The notes beneath the pieces were generated by a model. The model had not been told where the DNA came from and made no database searches. It saw only the letters and a program-made list of their open reading frames with translations. Positions 9,218-17,491 of a stretch of 64,000 nt of DNA are shown here, piece after piece. The DNA comes from Flavobacterium selenitireducens (GTDB taxonomy: Bacteria; Bacteroidota; Bacteroidia; Flavobacteriales; Flavobacteriaceae). The stretch is taken from positions 496,001-560,000 of the forward strand of contig NZ_JAAVIY010000001.1 in NCBI RefSeq assembly GCF_014748335.1. Direction: 5' to 3'. Both the position numbers and the translations under genes were made by a program. The first letter of the stretch is position 1, and the number at the start of each line of letters is the position of its first letter.

Positions 9218-9334
9218 TCTCATTTGATTAATCCTTTAACCAACTGTTCAACGACGCAAGTCGTGCATCTTATGCACTAAACTATCCTTAAGCCATCCAA
9301 ATGGAAGAATCATGTTTCGTTATACAGCAATCAA

Positions 9335-9361
9335 AATAAGAGTCCATAAGGACTCTTATTT
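9335..9361. terminator. Bidirectional terminator between convergent genes
   Basis: A perfect 11-bp stem AATAAGAGTCC / GGACTCTTATT with an ATAA loop lies between the plus-strand reductase gene (ends 9217) and the minus-strand DUF4406 gene (ends 9397). The A/T flanks suit both strands. Confidence 0.75.
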
Positions 9362-9396
9362 ATTTACACTATTAACTATCGTACAAACAGTACGTT

Positions 9397-9765
9397 TTAT
9401 AGAGGTGGTATCTCCCGGAGGTCGTAAAATATTCGTTTTCCGTATGAAATTCCCGCCTTGATCATTTCATCAGCACCTGTAGATGGCCCGCCAATCCTTA
9501 ATACTGCATCGCAGTGCTGTATAAGTCTCAGGGCAACGGGATGGAACAGCTCGTTAAAGATGCAGTCGCCTACCGCTTCTGAACCTGCGGCTTCTATCAG
9601 GGGGAGCGCAAACCATTCGCCCAGAACCGGCAGATGCCCCATTCTATAAATTTTGAGCGCCGTATCGGTCATCGCCTTGACATTTGCTTCGATAAGCGCC
9701 GGATCATCATTCGTGCCTGACCTGTAGGGGCCGGCAACCAGTATCATCATGTTAGATTTTTCCAT
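9397..9765 (-). CDS. DUF4406 / nucleoside 2-deoxyribosyltransferase-like protein
   Basis: This 122-residue protein opens with MMILVAGPYRSGTNDDPALI, the strand-loop of the nucleoside deoxyribosyltransferase-like fold. It then has MGHLPVLGEWFALPLIEAAG and a C-terminal CDAVLRIGGPSTGADEMIKA, with GxSxGADxM as in DUF4406. The fold usually handles nucleotides or ADP-ribose; activity here is unproven. It is the last gene of a minus-strand cluster (GrpB, AraC, nitrilase-like, this gene), with 22 bases between it and the hydrolase gene, so co-transcription is likely. The terminator at 9335-9361 follows. Confidence 0.82.
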   Translation of the reverse strand: MEKSNMMILVAGPYRSGTNDDPALIEANVKAMTDTALKIYRMGHLPVLGEWFALPLIEAAGSEAVGDCIFNELFHPVALRLIQHCDAVLRIGGPSTGADEMIKAGISYGKRIFYDLREIPPL

Positions 9766-9787
9766 TAGAAAATTATATGCTTATGAC

Positions 9788-10759
9788 TTAAACATTTCCA
9801 TCCATAGCATGACCGGATGTAAGCCAGGCTACTTTCTGTTCAGGGGTGTGCTCTGCTGCCAGTATTTTGCCGTACAAATCAGGCTTTCTTGCCTTAATGT
9901 AGCGGCTGCCACCGGCTGATTCAAGCTTATCGGAAGTGAGTGTTGCTATCGTGATGTCCGGGCCCAATGCTGTACATTCTGCTATTATTGTCCCGAAAGG
10001 ATCCAGGATCATGGAGCAACCATTCTTAAGCTGATCATCATCCATTCCTATCGGATTGGAAAAGACACAATATAGGGCGTTGTCAAACGCTCTTGCCGGA
10101 AGCCATTTCATAAGCCACTCCCTACCCTTAGGACCATTAAATTCTGCTCTAAGTTGTAAGCTTTCCTGCTCCCGCTTGTACCACAGCTCCGGATCGACAA
10201 AACCTGCGCCCGGCCTTGGTGAAGGTGTACACATGGTTACATGGGGCATCAGCAGTATGTCCGCTCCCAGGAGTTTGGTTGCCCTTACATTCTCGATTAT
10301 ATTGTTATCATAGCAGATCAATATGCCAAAGTTCCATCCATACAAGTTGAAAACGCAATAGGCATCACCGGGAGTAAGGTGTGGATTAATAAAAGGGTGA
10401 AGTTTCCTGTATCTAGCAACAATGCCTGTTTTGTCAACACACACATAAGCTTTGAAAAGATTATCGTCAGCATCCTTTTCAAATAACCCAGCGCATATGG
10501 CGATATTATTTTTTGCTGCTATTTCAGTTAGCGCACATATGCTTGAGCTATCCTGCAGGTTCTCAGCAATTGCAAGCATCTGCTGTTTGTCCAGATGCCT
10601 GGCAAAGGTATAACCCGTTATTGAGCATTCATGAAATGTGATAATCCTGGCTCCGCCTGCCGCTGCCTTTTCGGTCAATTTCGTGATCTCGCTAAGATTG
10701 TAGGCTTTATCTCCGCTCCTGTTTTCAAATTGCGCTGTTGCGACCTTTAAATCCTCCAT
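9788..10759 (-). CDS. Carbon-nitrogen (nitrilase-superfamily) hydrolase, 323 aa
   Basis: I place the start at ATG 10759 (MEDLKVATAQFENRSGD); a longer in-frame start at 10813 would run into the upstream AraC gene. The Glu-Lys-Cys triad of the superfamily is visible: E44 in TFHECSITGY, K119 in RYRKLHPF and C149 in GILICYDNNI. The enzyme should hydrolyse a non-peptide C-N bond (amide, nitrile or carbamoyl); the substrate is unknown. It is cytoplasmic. It sits 22 bases after the AraC gene and 22 bases before the DUF4406 gene, so the three are probably one transcript and the AraC protein may control it. Confidence 0.88.
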   Translation of the reverse strand: MEDLKVATAQFENRSGDKAYNLSEITKLTEKAAAGGARIITFHECSITGYTFARHLDKQQMLAIAENLQDSSSICALTEIAAKNNIAICAGLFEKDADDNLFKAYVCVDKTGIVARYRKLHPFINPHLTPGDAYCVFNLYGWNFGILICYDNNIIENVRATKLLGADILLMPHVTMCTPSPRPGAGFVDPELWYKREQESLQLRAEFNGPKGREWLMKWLPARAFDNALYCVFSNPIGMDDDQLKNGCSMILDPFGTIIAECTALGPDITIATLTSDKLESAGGSRYIKARKPDLYGKILAAEHTPEQKVAWLTSGHAMDGNV

Positions 10760-10781
10760 TATTCTATTTTTGACCGCAAAT

Positions 10782-11600
10782 TTAAGAGGGTATTGTGTCG
10801 AATAATTGTACATTTTCGTCAGGTAGTGAAACTACATTGACCGCGAGGCTGTCATTTTTGTGGTAAGCGCCAGGTGTAATGCCTGTAATTTTTTTAAATT
10901 CACGGATAAGATGTGCCTGGTCGAAATAGCCGGCATCATAAGCAACCGGCGTAAAATCTTTAGTTGTTCGGGACTTGCCAAGAAAATAATGCAGCCTTAT
11001 GATACCTCCCAGCTTTTTTGGGCTAAGCCCAACCACTTCATTGAAGGCGCGCTCCAGTGAGCGTTGTTTGCATCCCACGTGGTCAGAAAGTTCGTTAGAT
11101 GAAAATTGGCCCTTCTGACGGAGTATCCATTCGGTGGAGGCAGATACAACGGGATGCAGGTTAGCTTTGGACTGACAAGCCAGCCTGGAGAAATAGGTGT
11201 CAAGTATAGACGCTGCCTGCCCATGACTTTTAGCAAAATGCAGCTCATCATGAAGGGAGGTCGCAGCTGTACCCATTACCAGGGTGCAATCAATAAGTTT
11301 ATTTTTTATTGTATTTGCAGGGATATTAAAAAGGCTACTTAACCCGTAAGGGCGGAACACGACTATGACAAGGGATAACCGGCCCATAGTATTAAAAGTC
11401 CTGTAGTCAGTTATTGGACCGTATAAAAACGAACTCGGGATTATTTCGTTGTTGTCTCTTAACAAAGAATCCATGCAGAACACGATTCCGGTATTTCCAT
11501 CGGCAAATATCCGTAGCGTCATGTTTAAAGCCTCTACACTGTCAATAAAGAGGTAATGCTTTATATACGGACGCAACGGTATTGAAGGAAGTATCTGCAT
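10782..11600 (-). CDS. AraC-family transcriptional regulator, 272 aa
   Basis: The N-terminal part is of the AraC-associated type that begins LRPYIKHYLFIDS and continues FADGNTGIVFCMD and SSFLYGPITDYRTF (DUF6597-like). The C-terminal ~110 residues are the double helix-turn-helix: QFSSNELSDHVGCKQRSLER, then GLSPKKLGGIIRLHYFL, then PVAYDAGYFDQAHLIREFKK and ITGITPGAYHKND. It is a DNA-binding regulator in the cytoplasm. It lies in a minus-strand cluster just upstream of the nitrilase-type gene, which it may regulate. ATG 11600 is the start. Length is normal. Confidence 0.9.
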   Translation of the reverse strand: MQILPSIPLRPYIKHYLFIDSVEALNMTLRIFADGNTGIVFCMDSLLRDNNEIIPSSFLYGPITDYRTFNTMGRLSLVIVVFRPYGLSSLFNIPANTIKNKLIDCTLVMGTAATSLHDELHFAKSHGQAASILDTYFSRLACQSKANLHPVVSASTEWILRQKGQFSSNELSDHVGCKQRSLERAFNEVVGLSPKKLGGIIRLHYFLGKSRTTKDFTPVAYDAGYFDQAHLIREFKKITGITPGAYHKNDSLAVNVVSLPDENVQLFDTIPS

Positions 11601-11642
11601 GTGTCAAAATTTTTTAATGGACATAAGCGCACTTGCTCACAG

Positions 11643-12224
11643 CTACTCTGGTGTCCCCTCTTTATTAACGCTTCGAATAGTGTCAATGGCATCCTCGCTG
11701 AATCCACAATTCTGCAGCACGCCGGTTATAAATGCTGTTTTTTGCGCCACGTACCACTCTAATGTACGCGCTTTTGAAGCAAGCTCCCGCTTGAGTGTAG
11801 CGTATTCTTTTACGGACTCAGGATGAGCACGTAAATAATCCCTGAATTGCAAATGGTTCTCAAGGGAAAGAGAACCATTGATACAGACGTACAAATTATG
11901 GGACATACATTTTGCCTCTCCTTTTAAAGGGACATTGGGCTCCTTAGCTGTAAAAGCGTGCCTTCCTGGTAAACCCAAGGTCCCCACGTAACTATATCCG
12001 AGGTCTTGCAGGCGATAGATAATCTCAGCCAATTGTGCTTCACCCTCAATGATTATATCAATATCAAGTATTGGCTTTGCAGCCAACCCGTCTACCGATG
12101 TGCTGCCCACATGCTGTATCTCCTGAAACAAACCTTCAAGATGCAGCTCGTAAACATCACGTAATTGCTTGTATGCTATAGGCCAGAGAGACGAATAGGG
12201 TTCGATTTTGATTAATCTCGACAT
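11643..12224 (-). CDS. GrpB family protein (UPF0157), 193 aa
   Basis: It contains the hallmark IQHVGSTSVDGLAAKPILDI, the nucleotidyltransferase-fold motif of GrpB/UPF0157 proteins (GSTS plus a DxD-like DIDI). It continues with LGYSYVGTLGLPGRHAFTAK and LYVCINGSLSLENHLQFRDY. The fold is a minimal nucleotidyltransferase. Some members are fused to CoaE, but a role for the stand-alone form is not established. The gene heads the minus-strand cluster, 42 bases before the AraC gene. Start ATG 12224. Confidence 0.9.
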   Translation of the reverse strand: MSRLIKIEPYSSLWPIAYKQLRDVYELHLEGLFQEIQHVGSTSVDGLAAKPILDIDIIIEGEAQLAEIIYRLQDLGYSYVGTLGLPGRHAFTAKEPNVPLKGEAKCMSHNLYVCINGSLSLENHLQFRDYLRAHPESVKEYATLKRELASKARTLEWYVAQKTAFITGVLQNCGFSEDAIDTIRSVNKEGTPE

Positions 12225-12672
12225 TTAAAAAAAACAGGTTTTATAAAAATGCAAAGATAAATTTCTAGTTGGAGAGAAGTGACTCTAAAGGTATCATAAG
12301 ATACGCAGAACGTATAAACTTCAGTTAACCCTAAATGTTTGACAATCTGGCACCTCTGTCTGCTGCTGAAATTTATATGTGATGGGCAATCAGAAACTGT
12401 CTTTTATCTATTGCGTAACATAAAATCCCTTCTGAGTAATAGCTCTAAAGTTGAACAGGGTAGATTTGTTGAAAATTTGCTACAATGGGTAAAAAACTTA
12501 AAATAGGATTAGTGGCGATGTCGGCTTGGTTCCACATTTGAAACCAACCACAGTGAACACTCCACAATCATCTGATCAGGAGGTAATATCTGCACTTACG
12601 ACTTGGTATTAATTCAATTTTTAAAGATAAATCTGAGTTTTTAATTTATTGTATAATAGTAATTTTGTCATC
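12225..12672 (+). other. 448-bp intergenic region before the DinB gene
   Basis: No convincing gene was seen. It contains the first copy of a 15-bp repeat (12301-12315). Close to the DinB start it has TAATTTTG, which matches TAnnTTTG but is too near the ATG to place a leader. Confidence 0.45.
12301..12315. repeat. 15-bp palindromic repeat, copy 1
   Basis: ATACGCAGAACGTAT has inverted ATACG/CGTAT arms. A near-identical copy lies at 13189-13203 on the other side of the DinB gene, both preceded by AAG or AAAG. Confidence 0.6.
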
Positions 12673-13143
12673 ATGAGCAAAAATTTAGCAATTACAAACC
12701 GCCTCCGTGAAGTTTTACTTGATGGATATTGGGTTGCTAACACCAATTTTAAAGCGCAAATTTTAAGCGTCACTTGGGAGCAGGCAACCCAAAAAATTGG
12801 TAATTTAAATACGATTGCCGCCCTAACCTTTCACATTAATTATTATATAAGAGGTGTGTCAGATGTTTTTGATGGACACGAACTGACAATTAGTGATAAA
12901 TACAGCTTTGATGCTCCACAAATTCAATCTGCTGAAGACTGGAAAAATCTCGTGGATTGCTTTATCAACAATGCTGAAAAATTTGTGAATCAAGTCGAGC
13001 GATTACCTGACACAATGCTGGGCAAGATATTTGTAGACGCAAAATATGGTGACTATTTACGAAATATTGAAGGTATAATTGAACATAGTTACTATCATTT
13101 GGGTCAGATATCATTGATTAAGAAGATGCTCTCTGATTTGTAA
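12673..13143 (+). CDS. DinB-family protein, 156 aa
   Basis: I start at ATG 12673 (MSKNLAITNRLREVLLDG). The protein is a four-helix bundle of the DinB/YfiT superfamily, with metal-ligand type histidines in AALTFHINYYIRGVSDVFDG and in the C-terminal GIIEHSYYHLGQISLIKKML. The first helix holds WVANTNFKAQILSVTWEQA. Members are often metal-dependent thiol transferases or proteins of unknown role, and those in Bacteroidota are mostly uncharacterised. The gene is alone, AT-rich, and bracketed by two copies of a 15-bp palindromic repeat. Activity cannot be assigned. Confidence 0.85.
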   Translation: MSKNLAITNRLREVLLDGYWVANTNFKAQILSVTWEQATQKIGNLNTIAALTFHINYYIRGVSDVFDGHELTISDKYSFDAPQIQSAEDWKNLVDCFINNAEKFVNQVERLPDTMLGKIFVDAKYGDYLRNIEGIIEHSYYHLGQISLIKKMLSDL

Positions 13144-13188
13144 CCTTCGCAAAGCTGGTGGACGGGCAGAAGTCCGCAAAATTTAAAG

Positions 13189-13203
13189 ATACGCAGCACG
13201 TAT
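13189..13203. repeat. 15-bp palindromic repeat, copy 2
   Basis: ATACGCAGCACGTAT matches the copy at 12301-12315 at 14 of 15 positions and has the same inverted ATACG/CGTAT arms. Confidence 0.6.
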
Positions 13204-13382
13204 TAATTTATGATTATCTATCTACTAATTGAGCACATATAACGCCGTTAAAGTAACATGCCATGATGGATATCGCTCAGGATTGTGTGAAAAGAATCCA
13301 TCTCTTCGATATCGCGTACTTTTAAATACTTTCTAAGTAATTCGTTTACAATTCCAACTCATACTTTTATAAAAAAAGAATA

Positions 13383-14996
13383 ATGAGAAAAAGAATAAAA
13401 ATAGGCATCACAGTTGTGATGTTGGTTTGGTGTGCAGCAATATCGGCTCAGAATAGGGAATGGAAGTGGGCCAGGTCATCTCAAAATTCAAACACAGCTA
13501 ACATTACCACCCTTTCATCTGATCAGCAAGGTAATATATATGCTGGGGGAACTTACGCCCCTCCAATTTTGTCCTTCGGAAGTAATACAATCGTCAACAA
13601 TAGTCCCGGTACAAACTTTTTCATTGTAAAATATGATGCTGACGGTAATGCGCTTTGGCTCCGAAAAGCGACAAGCTTACAGTGCTTTCTGCACAGTGCC
13701 ACTACTGATGCTGACGGTAACATTTTTGGTGTTGGCCACTTTTTTAGAGATATAACTTTAGGGAATATAACGCTTAATACGCCGTCTACCTGGTGCATGG
13801 TTATATTTATGATGGATAAAGATGGTAACTATATCTGGGCAAAAAGTGTCGGGGATAGCCAAAGGGTAACACCTTCTAGAATAGTTACGGACAGTAATGG
13901 TGACTTATGCGTAACAGGTACTTTTTCATGTCCATCCGTGGCATTTGAGGATTTCACTCTGGAACGTGTCGGCATCCAGGACATATTTGTGGCAAAATAC
14001 GATAACCACGGAAATGTACTATGGGCAAAGAGAGCCGGAGGTACAGCAGGCCAGAGTTCAAACGCTCTTGCTGTCGATGATGAAAATAATATCCTGATAA
14101 CTGGTGATTTTACGTCATCGATAACTTTTGGAAGCAGCTTGTTGACCAGTTCAGGGTCAGCAGACATTTTTGTGGCCAAATACGATACAAATGGAAATGA
14201 AATATGGGCTACATCAATGGGCGGACCCGATTACGATACAGCGTCCAATATAGCCACAGACATGGAAGGCAATGTAATTATAGCTGGTGATTATTATGAC
14301 GATATTACGATTGGCAACGTTGCTCTTTACCATACGGGACAAGCAGACGCTTCTGATATCTTTATCGCTAAATATGACATGGCGGGATTCCCGGTATGGT
14401 GCAAATCCCTGCAGGGTGACCTCAAGGACACGTGCAGCGGTATTGCCACGGATGCGCTCGGCAACATCGTCATTACAGGTTTTTTCCTATCAGGAACGCT
14501 ACATATCGAGGACAGTACAATCCTGACCAATTCAACAGGCCAACGACAATTGTATATTGCGCAATTCAACCCCGAAGGCTTTTACGGATGGGCCGAAAAT
14601 CCTGGCGCGCACGGCAATAATCATAGTGCCGAAATAGCAATTGACCATCAGCAAAATATCATTATTGCGGGATCTTATAATGAAGCGTTATCTCTTGGCG
14701 ACAATATCCTTGGTGAACCAGGAAATAATGCATTTGTCGCAAAATACGGCGAAGCAATTTTGGGAACAGATTACCCAGTAAAAAATGAGGTGCTGCTCTA
14801 TCCCAATCCAGCTTCCGATACGATATATGTAAGTTCAAACTTTCCTACTGGCGTCGGGTACGTTATACATGACATTCAGGGAAGAACAGTCCAAACAGGA
14901 TCTATATCCAGTGGCATAGTTGATGTTTCCAAATTATCGCAGGGATTTTACGCACTGTCAATTGGTGATAATGTGTCAAAGTTTATAAAGGAGTAA
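13383..14996 (+). CDS. SBBP-repeat beta-propeller protein with T9SS type A sorting domain
   Basis: The signal peptide is MRKRIKIGITVVMLVWCAAI...SAQ. Residues ~30-450 hold repeated blocks of about 50 residues of the type DIFVAKYDNHGNVLWAKRAG, spaced by DxxGNIxxTGxF strands, typical of SBBP beta-propeller repeats. The C-terminal ~75 residues form a type A sorting domain: EVLLYPNPASDTIYVSSN, then IHDIQGRTVQTGSI, then LSQGFYALSIGDNVSKFIKE. It should be exported by T9SS and surface-attached. Related propeller proteins occur at 27996-29546 and 38297-40219. No enzyme motif was seen. The integrase remnant lies downstream on the other strand. Confidence 0.87.
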   Translation: MRKRIKIGITVVMLVWCAAISAQNREWKWARSSQNSNTANITTLSSDQQGNIYAGGTYAPPILSFGSNTIVNNSPGTNFFIVKYDADGNALWLRKATSLQCFLHSATTDADGNIFGVGHFFRDITLGNITLNTPSTWCMVIFMMDKDGNYIWAKSVGDSQRVTPSRIVTDSNGDLCVTGTFSCPSVAFEDFTLERVGIQDIFVAKYDNHGNVLWAKRAGGTAGQSSNALAVDDENNILITGDFTSSITFGSSLLTSSGSADIFVAKYDTNGNEIWATSMGGPDYDTASNIATDMEGNVIIAGDYYDDITIGNVALYHTGQADASDIFIAKYDMAGFPVWCKSLQGDLKDTCSGIATDALGNIVITGFFLSGTLHIEDSTILTNSTGQRQLYIAQFNPEGFYGWAENPGAHGNNHSAEIAIDHQQNIIIAGSYNEALSLGDNILGEPGNNAFVAKYGEAILGTDYPVKNEVLLYPNPASDTIYVSSNFPTGVGYVIHDIQGRTVQTGSISSGIVDVSKLSQGFYALSIGDNVSKFIKE

Positions 14997-15068
14997 TTTT
15001 TCGGGCCGCTCGCATTGACATAGAAAGGATCTCAGGAAATCTGATCTAAAGCCATTTTATATCAATTT

Positions 15069-16094
15069 TCAGGAATGAACCAACAAATGGCCGGCGTGTT
15101 CGGATCCCCGGGCAACAAAGCCAGCCGTCAGGCGACCTGAACTGATACATTTTGGATGGTCCGCATATTTCCTCAGTATTTCTTCAGCGATCGGAAGCAA
15201 CGGAATTTTTGACGCCGTTTCGGTTTTCTGACGGTTCTTAAATATCCAGCGTTGCCCATCGATGCCAATCCCAATATGATCGGTCGTAAGCTGCTTCACG
15301 TCAATGTAAGCCAGTCCCGTAAAGCAGCTGAATATAAAAATGTCACGAACATGGGTCAGTCTCTCGGATATAAATTTCTTGCTATAGATCTTCTGTATTT
15401 CCTCCTCGAGCAGGAATTCACGATCCACTTCCCTGGTTTTCCCTTTTTAGCTCGCAAAAGGATCCTCTTTCATCCATTTGTTATCCAGGCATATCTGAAT
15501 GATCTTTTTGAAATTTTTGAGGTATTTTACAGTCGTATTATTGTTGCATTTCCTGATGCTGCGAAGATAAAAATCATATTCCGCGACAAATTCATTATCG
15601 ATTTTACTCAAGACGATATCAGATACCTTGTACTTCCATACCATAAACTCCACAGTATGCTTGAGAGAAGTTTCATAGCGTTCCAAGGTCCCCGCGGAAT
15701 ATTCATGTGGGACAAGCACTTTGATTTTGGCATTGTGATCCTTAAAAACATTGATGATTGTTAGTTGCTTGTCCGCCTTACCGGAAAGAATATTGGAAAA
15801 CGTAGCGACATCAATTTTTTGATCCGTGGCGATAAGCTTCTTTTCTATGGCGGCATTATTTGCAACCAGCGAATCAAGGTGGCTGTTTATTAACTGGGCT
15901 AACTCCGAAGCGCCGGACATTCTTACACTTTTAAAGCACCATCTTGCAGGATCGACATATTTACCTGTACTCTTTTCGATTCGTTTACCACCAATAGTTG
16001 TACGGTGGTAGATAGGAATAAGTCCGTTGGAGTTGACTTTAGAACGTTTTAGATAAAACAGATTGATAATGACTGCATTCATTTTGCTGAACAT
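15069..16094 (-). pseudogene. Bacteroidota tyrosine recombinase (integrase) remnant
   Basis: The minus strand from ATG 16094 codes the Arm-type DNA-binding part (IYHRTTIGGKRIEKSTGKY) and the SAM-like core-binding domain (EYSAGTLERYETSLKHTVEF). An in-frame TAA (15447-15449) then falls after WMKEDPFAS. The same frame goes straight on with KGKTREVDREFLLEEEIQ and the catalytic-domain start FIFSCFTGLAYIDVKQLTTD. Relatives have a tyrosine where the stop lies (as in YKGKTREV). After ILRKYADHPKC the sequence departs from the family and stops at 15069; the H-x-x-R box and the catalytic tyrosine are absent. Both lesions make it inactive. It sits between the T9SS gene and a tRNA-Ser, the position expected for an integrative element. 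Confidence 0.85.
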
Positions 16095-16332
16095 TTAAAC
16101 ATTATAATTTAGTTTGAATGTCAAAGCGACGCAAGATGTTCATTTCCTGAACTGCCTAATTTTACTGGGGTTTCCAAGCAATTCGGGTACCTGAGAATCT
16201 TTTTGACCTTGGTACTCGAATTCGTACCCCTATCAGGTGCTAAAATTTGATTCAAAATGAATTGCTATAAAATGGAAAACCCTCTAAATCATACGATTTA
16301 AAGGGTTTCGGGTTGCTTTAAAAGCTTTTCAG

Positions 16333-16349
16333 CGGAGAAAGAGGGATTA
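16333..16349 (-). repeat. Direct repeat of the tRNA-Ser 3' end (att-like copy)
   Basis: The 17 bases gcggagaaagagggatt are identical to 16505-16521, the 3' end of tRNA-Ser plus two flanking bases. Duplication of a tRNA 3' end next to an integrase gene is the signature of site-specific integration. No third copy was found further left by eye. Confidence 0.7.
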
Positions 16350-16412
16350 CTTACGTGATCCCAAGAGGGGAAACCTTACAGCAAAAGCGAAATGCTTGAA
16401 ATGCATTTCTCC
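16333..16412 (-). other. tRNA-Ser-like remnant (pseudo-tRNA)
   Basis: On the minus strand this 80-base segment starts GGAGAAATG, identical to the first nine bases of the real tRNA-Ser, and ends AATCCCTCTTTCTCCGC, identical to its 3' end. A full 7-bp acceptor stem GGAGAAA/TTTCTCC is therefore possible at nearly the normal tRNA spacing (80 against 85 bases). The inside does not fold as a tRNA: there is no TTC loop and no recognisable anticodon stem. It is probably a decayed tRNA copy or a composite scar of integration. Confidence 0.4.
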
Positions 16413-16474
16413 TTTTTTATTTACAGTGAGAAGGAGCTTAAGCAAGCTTGCTCCTTCTCACTGTAAATAAAAAA
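16413..16474. repeat. 25-bp perfect inverted repeat with 12-base spacer
   Basis: The arms at 16413-16437 and 16450-16474 are exact reverse complements (core ACAGTGAGAAGGAGC). T and A runs lie at the outer ends, so the orientation is not that of an ordinary terminator. The structure lies between the att-like copy and the tRNA terminator. Confidence 0.85.
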
Positions 16475-16501
16475 AGCCGGAAACTTTCGTTTCCGGCTTT
16501 T
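16475..16501 (-). terminator. Terminator of tRNA-Ser
   Basis: A perfect GCCGGAAAC / GTTTCCGGC stem with a 4-base loop follows the tRNA 3' end on the minus strand, with a T run after it (A run at 16468-16475 on the plus strand). Confidence 0.8.
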
Positions 16502-16504
16502 GCT

Positions 16505-16521
16505 GCGGAGAAAGAGGGATT
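16505..16521 (-). repeat. Att-like repeat in the tRNA-Ser 3' end
   Basis: This is the partner of the identical 17-mer at 16333-16349 and covers the tRNA acceptor and T-stem 3' halves. Confidence 0.7.
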
Positions 16522-16590
16522 CGAACCCCCGGACCTGTTACAGTCAACAGTTTTCAAGACTGCCGCAATCGACCACTCTGCCATTTCTCC
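16506..16590 (-). tRNA. tRNA-Ser (anticodon UGA)
   Basis: The 85-base minus-strand gene folds as a class II tRNA. The acceptor stem is GGAGAAA/TTTCTCC with discriminator G, and the anticodon arm is GCAGT-CTTGAAA-ACTGT with anticodon TGA. A long variable arm follows (TGACTGTAACAGGTCC region), and the T loop is TTCGAAT. The CCA end is not encoded. Its 3' end is the apparent target of the integrase whose remnant lies at 15069-16094. Confidence 0.95.
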
Positions 16591-16753
16591 AATAAGGTCT
16601 GCTAGCGTTCCCGTTAGCGGATGCAAATATAACAAGGCTTTTCTGTTTTCCAAACATTTTTTAGACAAAAAAATAACGTTTGATACTCCTCAAACTTAAA
16701 CCCTTTAAAATCAATACTGACGAATTTAAATCGACCAAAATTAATGCAACGCC

Positions 16754-17470
16754 TCAATCGGTGATTTCATTTTTCTTCATGAATTTATCGATCTTTTTCA
16801 GGCTGTCGTTGATAAAACTGACTTTGCTGTCTGAATTTACGTCGTATGACAAAACGCCTTTTACCATCCAAACCTCTGCAATTTCAGAATTGTTCAACGT
16901 AACCTCGTTGTAAAAATCGTTGTCGCTGGTCAGCACGTATTGGTCGTCCTTAAAACCAGAAGGCGAAACCCTATTGAGAAAAATTCCCTTGGTTTTCGTC
17001 ACGATCACAGCTACCTTATTGTCCTTGACCTCGGCCAGAGACGACGCGCTACATACCACAAAAGAGTTCTCATCAATCAGCGGAAACATATTGTTGCTCA
17101 CCACCTGGAATGCCTGGGAGTTCTTTATGTCGATAAAAGGGAAACTGAATTTTGGCACCAATTCCATCAGTGATTTACGATCGGCACCCGCCGCATATTG
17201 GAATTGCACTTCCTTGGTTATCAACGGAGTGGCGCCAGAAATTTCTGTTCCGGATTTTTTGTCAAGGAAAATTTCATTGAGATCCAATTCGTAAAGATCG
17301 CATATTGAGATAACCGTCTCATAGTCGAGACTGTTCCTCTTTTTCCATGTGGATATGGTGTTTGGCTTAATGTTCAGGAATTCCGAAAGCTGGATATCCG
17401 TCTTTAATTTTAATAACGATTTTAAGCGACTGATAACGTTATTCGCATTTTGTGAGTTTTTTTCTTGCAT
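16754..17470 (-). CDS. Phage-CI-like transcriptional regulator, 238 aa
   Basis: I start at ATG 17470 (MQEKNSQNANNVISRLKSLL); upstream in-frame codons do not fit the family. Residues ~10-75 are a helix-turn-helix of the bacteriophage CI repressor type (LSEFLNIKPNTISTWKKRNS). The C-terminal half is an S24/LexA-like domain: FQVVSNNMFPLIDENSFVVC and KVAVIVTKTKGIFLNRV. The catalytic GDSM motif reads SNNM, so the nucleophilic serine is gone and self-cleavage is unlikely. Such regulators are frequent in flavobacteria outside prophages. It faces away from the giant adhesin gene across about 370 bp and may control it. An inverted repeat TTTATCT/AGATAAA lies just upstream at 17492-17509. Confidence 0.85.
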   Translation of the reverse strand: MQEKNSQNANNVISRLKSLLKLKTDIQLSEFLNIKPNTISTWKKRNSLDYETVISICDLYELDLNEIFLDKKSGTEISGATPLITKEVQFQYAAGADRKSLMELVPKFSFPFIDIKNSQAFQVVSNNMFPLIDENSFVVCSASSLAEVKDNKVAVIVTKTKGIFLNRVSPSGFKDDQYVLTSDNDFYNEVTLNNSEIAEVWMVKGVLSYDVNSDSKVSFINDSLKKIDKFMKKNEITD

Positions 17471-17491
17471 AATCGCAAAACGTGTGTTACC

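Larger units (their letters stand above)
16095..16505. other. 411-bp integration-site region between the integrase remnant and tRNA-Ser
   Basis: There is no gene here. The region holds a hairpin-like inverted repeat at about 16280-16310 (AACCCT...AGGGTT arms), a 17-bp copy of the tRNA-Ser 3' end, a tRNA-like remnant, a 25-bp perfect inverted repeat and the tRNA terminator, each listed separately where supported. Confidence 0.6.

Noticed and set aside
16438..16668. Open frames crossing the tRNA-Ser and its terminator on both strands
   Set aside because: They translate the tRNA and the inverted repeat; the RNA gene explains the sequence.
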